From the NCBI RefSeq assembly GCF_000282655.1, contig NZ_AKIV01000101.1, forward strand, positions 1 through 45,354: DNA of 45,354 bases, in the 5' to 3' direction. Numbering within the stretch: the stretch's first letter is position 1; each line of letters starts with the position of its first letter. Both the position numbers and the translations under genes were made by a program. This DNA is from Polaromonas sp. CF318 (GTDB taxonomy: Bacteria; Pseudomonadota; Gammaproteobacteria; Burkholderiales; Burkholderiaceae_C). This document shows positions 43,799-45,354 of the stretch, one piece after another. Below the pieces are notes generated by a model. The model was not told the DNA's origin and did no database searches. It worked only from the letters and a program-made list of their open reading frames with translations.

Positions 43799-44472
43799 GC
43801 GCTACTGTCGCTGCTGAGGTTTTTCCCCAGGATCGGCAGCAAAGCCTGGGCGAGGAAATCGCCAACAGCGTGAGCCACGGCGTGGCATTGCTCGCCGCGA
43901 TGGCGGCTGTGCCTTTCCTGGTCATGGGCAGCATGCGGCAGGGCGATGCCATCGACATCGCGGGCGCCTCGGTGTTCGCCGCCAGCATGGTGCTGCTGTA
44001 CTTCACCTCCATGCTGTACCACGCGCTGCCGGCGGTGCGCGCCGCGCGTGCCAAGAGCGTGTTCCAGGTGCTTGACCACGGTGCGATCTACCTGCTGATC
44101 GCCGGCACCTATACGCCCTTCACGCTGGGCGTGCTGCGCGGGCCCTGGGGCTGGACGCTGTTCGGCCTGGTCTGGGCCATGGCGCTGGCCGGCGTGGCGG
44201 TCAAAGCCGTCGCCGGCATACGCTACCCGCGTGTGTCCACGGCGCTGTACCTCGCGATGGGATGGATTGCCGTGATCGCCGTCAAGCCCATGCTGGAACT
44301 CATCCCAGGCTGGGGGCTGTTCTGGCTCGTGGCCGGCGGGCTTTTCTATACCTTGGGCGTGGGCTTTTTCGCCACCGATTCCAGGCTGCGTTACGGCCAC
44401 TTCATCTGGCACCTGTTCGTGGCCTCGGGCACCGCCTGCCACTGTGTGGCCGTGCTGTATTACGCGAGCTGA
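43795..44472 (+). CDS. Hemolysin III family membrane protein (PAQR superfamily)
   Basis: Seven-helix inner-membrane protein, 225 aa. The conserved PAQR/HlyIII residues are visible: ANSVSHGVALL near the N-terminus, MLYHALP, DHGAIYLLIAGTYTPF, and the C-terminal HFIWHLFVASGTACH with histidines that bind zinc in the family. The role in bacteria is uncertain; the haemolysin name comes from a Bacillus homologue, and PAQR relatives act as hydrolases or lipid-fluidity sensors. It starts on the DUF349 stop (ATGA, 43795-43798), so it should be translationally coupled, and it converges with the ankyrin gene 27 bp later. Confidence 0.92.
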   Translation: MSATVAAEVFPQDRQQSLGEEIANSVSHGVALLAAMAAVPFLVMGSMRQGDAIDIAGASVFAASMVLLYFTSMLYHALPAVRAARAKSVFQVLDHGAIYLLIAGTYTPFTLGVLRGPWGWTLFGLVWAMALAGVAVKAVAGIRYPRVSTALYLAMGWIAVIAVKPMLELIPGWGLFWLVAGGLFYTLGVGFFATDSRLRYGHFIWHLFVASGTACHCVAVLYYAS

Positions 44473-44499
44473 AGCACAGCGCCCACGGCGCCCCTACGC

Positions 44500-45354
44500 T
44501 CAGCGGGCCGCTGCTATCAGGTGAGCGATGCCGTCATAACCCAGCCGGCGCGCATGCTGCAGCGCGTTCAAGCCGTCGTGGTCGATCAATGCCGTGTTTG
44601 CGCCCGCCGCCAGCAGGCGCTGGACCACGGCCGTGTGTCCCTGCATGGCGGCCAGCATCAAGGGCGTGCGGCCCGCCGCGTCGGCCGCATTGAGGGCCGC
44701 GCCTTGCTGGAGCAGGCGCTCCACCTGTGGCAGGTCGCCCGCGCGCGCCGCGTTTTGCAGTGCGCCTGCCAGTTTGGGCGCACCGGATACACCGGGTGCT
44801 TCCGCGCGCGGAGAAGGCGCTGGCGCGCCGAGTCTTTCACGTTTCTGCTCCGGTGCGGCGGTCGCGGCTGGCGCAGCGGCGGCCCGTGCCGCCGGCGCCG
44901 CCATGGCGGGGGCCGCGGCAACCGCAGCGGCCGGCGCGGCGTCCTGCATGGGGGCCGCCTGTCCGCCCATCACAGCTTCGGCCTGGGGCGCGGGGCGTGC
45001 GCGCTGAGAGCTTTCTTTGGCGGCGGCAACTTCTGGCGCGGGTGGCGGTGGAGCCACCGGGGCGGGGACTGACGAAGGCGCGGGTGAAAGCGCAGGTGAA
45101 GGCACCGCGCTTGCCTGGGACGGCGGCGCGGCTTCGGTTTCGGCCTTGGGTGCCACCGAGCCCGTGGCGGAGGGCTGGGGTGAGGGTTTTCCGGCGGGGG
45201 GCGTCGCGGGGGCTTTCAGGGCCGGTGGCGGGCCCGCTTTGGCGCTGCGGCTGTCGGCCTGGGGTGTCGGTTGCGGTGCGGCGGCTGGCGCAGGTGCAGG
45301 TGCAGGTGCAGGTGCAGGTGCAGGTGCAGGTGCAGGTGCAGGTGCAGGTGCAGG
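44500..45354 (-). CDS. Ankyrin-repeat protein with Pro/Ala-rich N-terminal part, 5' end missing
   Basis: 284 codons visible, open to the right edge. The C-terminal 95 residues form about three ankyrin repeats (GALQNAARAGDLPQVERLLQ, GRTPLMLAAMQGHTAVVQRLL, GLNALQHARRLGYDGIAHLI). Everything before is Pro/Ala/Ser-rich low complexity, beginning in an uninterrupted Pro-Ala dipeptide run encoded by a hexanucleotide repeat. A GTG codon at 45156 is not a likely start since the frame remains open and similar in composition upstream. The linker resembles periplasm-spanning regions of envelope proteins, but the N-terminus that would show a signal or membrane helix is outside the window. Partner and function unknown. 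Confidence 0.8.
   Translation of the reverse strand, partial: PAPAPAPAPAPAPAPAPAPAPAPAAAPQPTPQADSRSAKAGPPPALKAPATPPAGKPSPQPSATGSVAPKAETEAAPPSQASAVPSPALSPAPSSVPAPVAPPPPAPEVAAAKESSQRARPAPQAEAVMGGQAAPMQDAAPAAAVAAAPAMAAPAARAAAAPAATAAPEQKRERLGAPAPSPRAEAPGVSGAPKLAGALQNAARAGDLPQVERLLQQGAALNAADAAGRTPLMLAAMQGHTAVVQRLLAAGANTALIDHDGLNALQHARRLGYDGIAHLIAAAR
45291..45354. repeat. Hexanucleotide tandem repeat (CAGGTG)n
   Basis: At least ten uninterrupted copies of a 6-bp unit, reaching the right edge. Read on the minus strand inside the ankyrin gene it encodes alternating Pro and Ala. Unit-number changes would keep the frame and only alter linker length. Confidence 0.95.

Noticed and set aside
44500..45156. 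Ankyrin gene starting at the GTG at 45156
   Set aside because: The same low-complexity frame continues upstream without a stop to the window edge, and no ribosome site precedes the GTG.

Overview
The window reads as chromosomal DNA of a GC-rich betaproteobacterium of the Burkholderiales, most likely Comamonadaceae (Polaromonas, Rhodoferax or Variovorax-like). The evidence is the gene order (glyA-nrdR-fimT/pilVWXY1E-ribD-ribE-ribBA-ribH-nusB-aminotransferase-ybgC-tolQRA), the E. coli-length DnaE, an OsmC/pirin/DoxX redox cluster and a ZTP riboswitch before glyA. This placement is inference from protein character and gene order; no search was run.

Layout. 1-3044 (minus) is the N-terminal 1014 codons of a large trimeric autotransporter adhesin. 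It has an ESPR-type signal peptide and a Ser/Thr/Leu-rich coiled-coil stalk that runs off the left edge. An AT-rich upstream region follows. 3541-7227 (minus) is a tight RNA-modification group (RluA-family pseudouridine synthase, TrmB, GluQ) led by a renalase-like flavoprotein. 7397-12396 is a LysR regulator divergent from pirin, DoxX, flavodoxin, OsmC, a second pirin and a DUF599 membrane protein. 12393-14616 (minus) carries EgtB and TrhO. 14703-18185 is dnaE.

18210-33633 (minus) is an almost gap-free run of 17 genes. In order of transcription it holds nrdR, six type IV pilus genes (fimT, pilV, pilW, pilX, pilY1, pilE), riboflavin synthesis (ribD, ribE, ribBA, ribH), nusB, a class I aminotransferase, ybgC and tolQRA. 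glyA sits just upstream behind a ZTP riboswitch. 35288-36166 is a lytic transglycosylase with a recognisable promoter. 36404-36846 is a structured region without a convincing gene, bounded by outward-facing terminators. Rightwards come an AsmA-like DUF748 giant, a DUF349 protein translationally coupled to a hemolysin III/PAQR protein, and a convergent ankyrin protein cut by the right edge inside a Pro-Ala hexanucleotide repeat.

Most of the window is housekeeping. The points I would look at again are: an interspersed palindromic element that appears to be inserted in frame in ybgC; the heptad/hendecad arithmetic of the adhesin stalk; three Cys-bracketed 14-residue repeats at the PilY1 C-terminus; the structured region 36448-36809; a RibBA whose GTP cyclohydrolase II half lacks its zinc cysteines; and both window edges lying inside repeats. 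I saw no phage, insertion sequence, CRISPR array, tRNA or rRNA, and no convincing wholly new multi-gene system.
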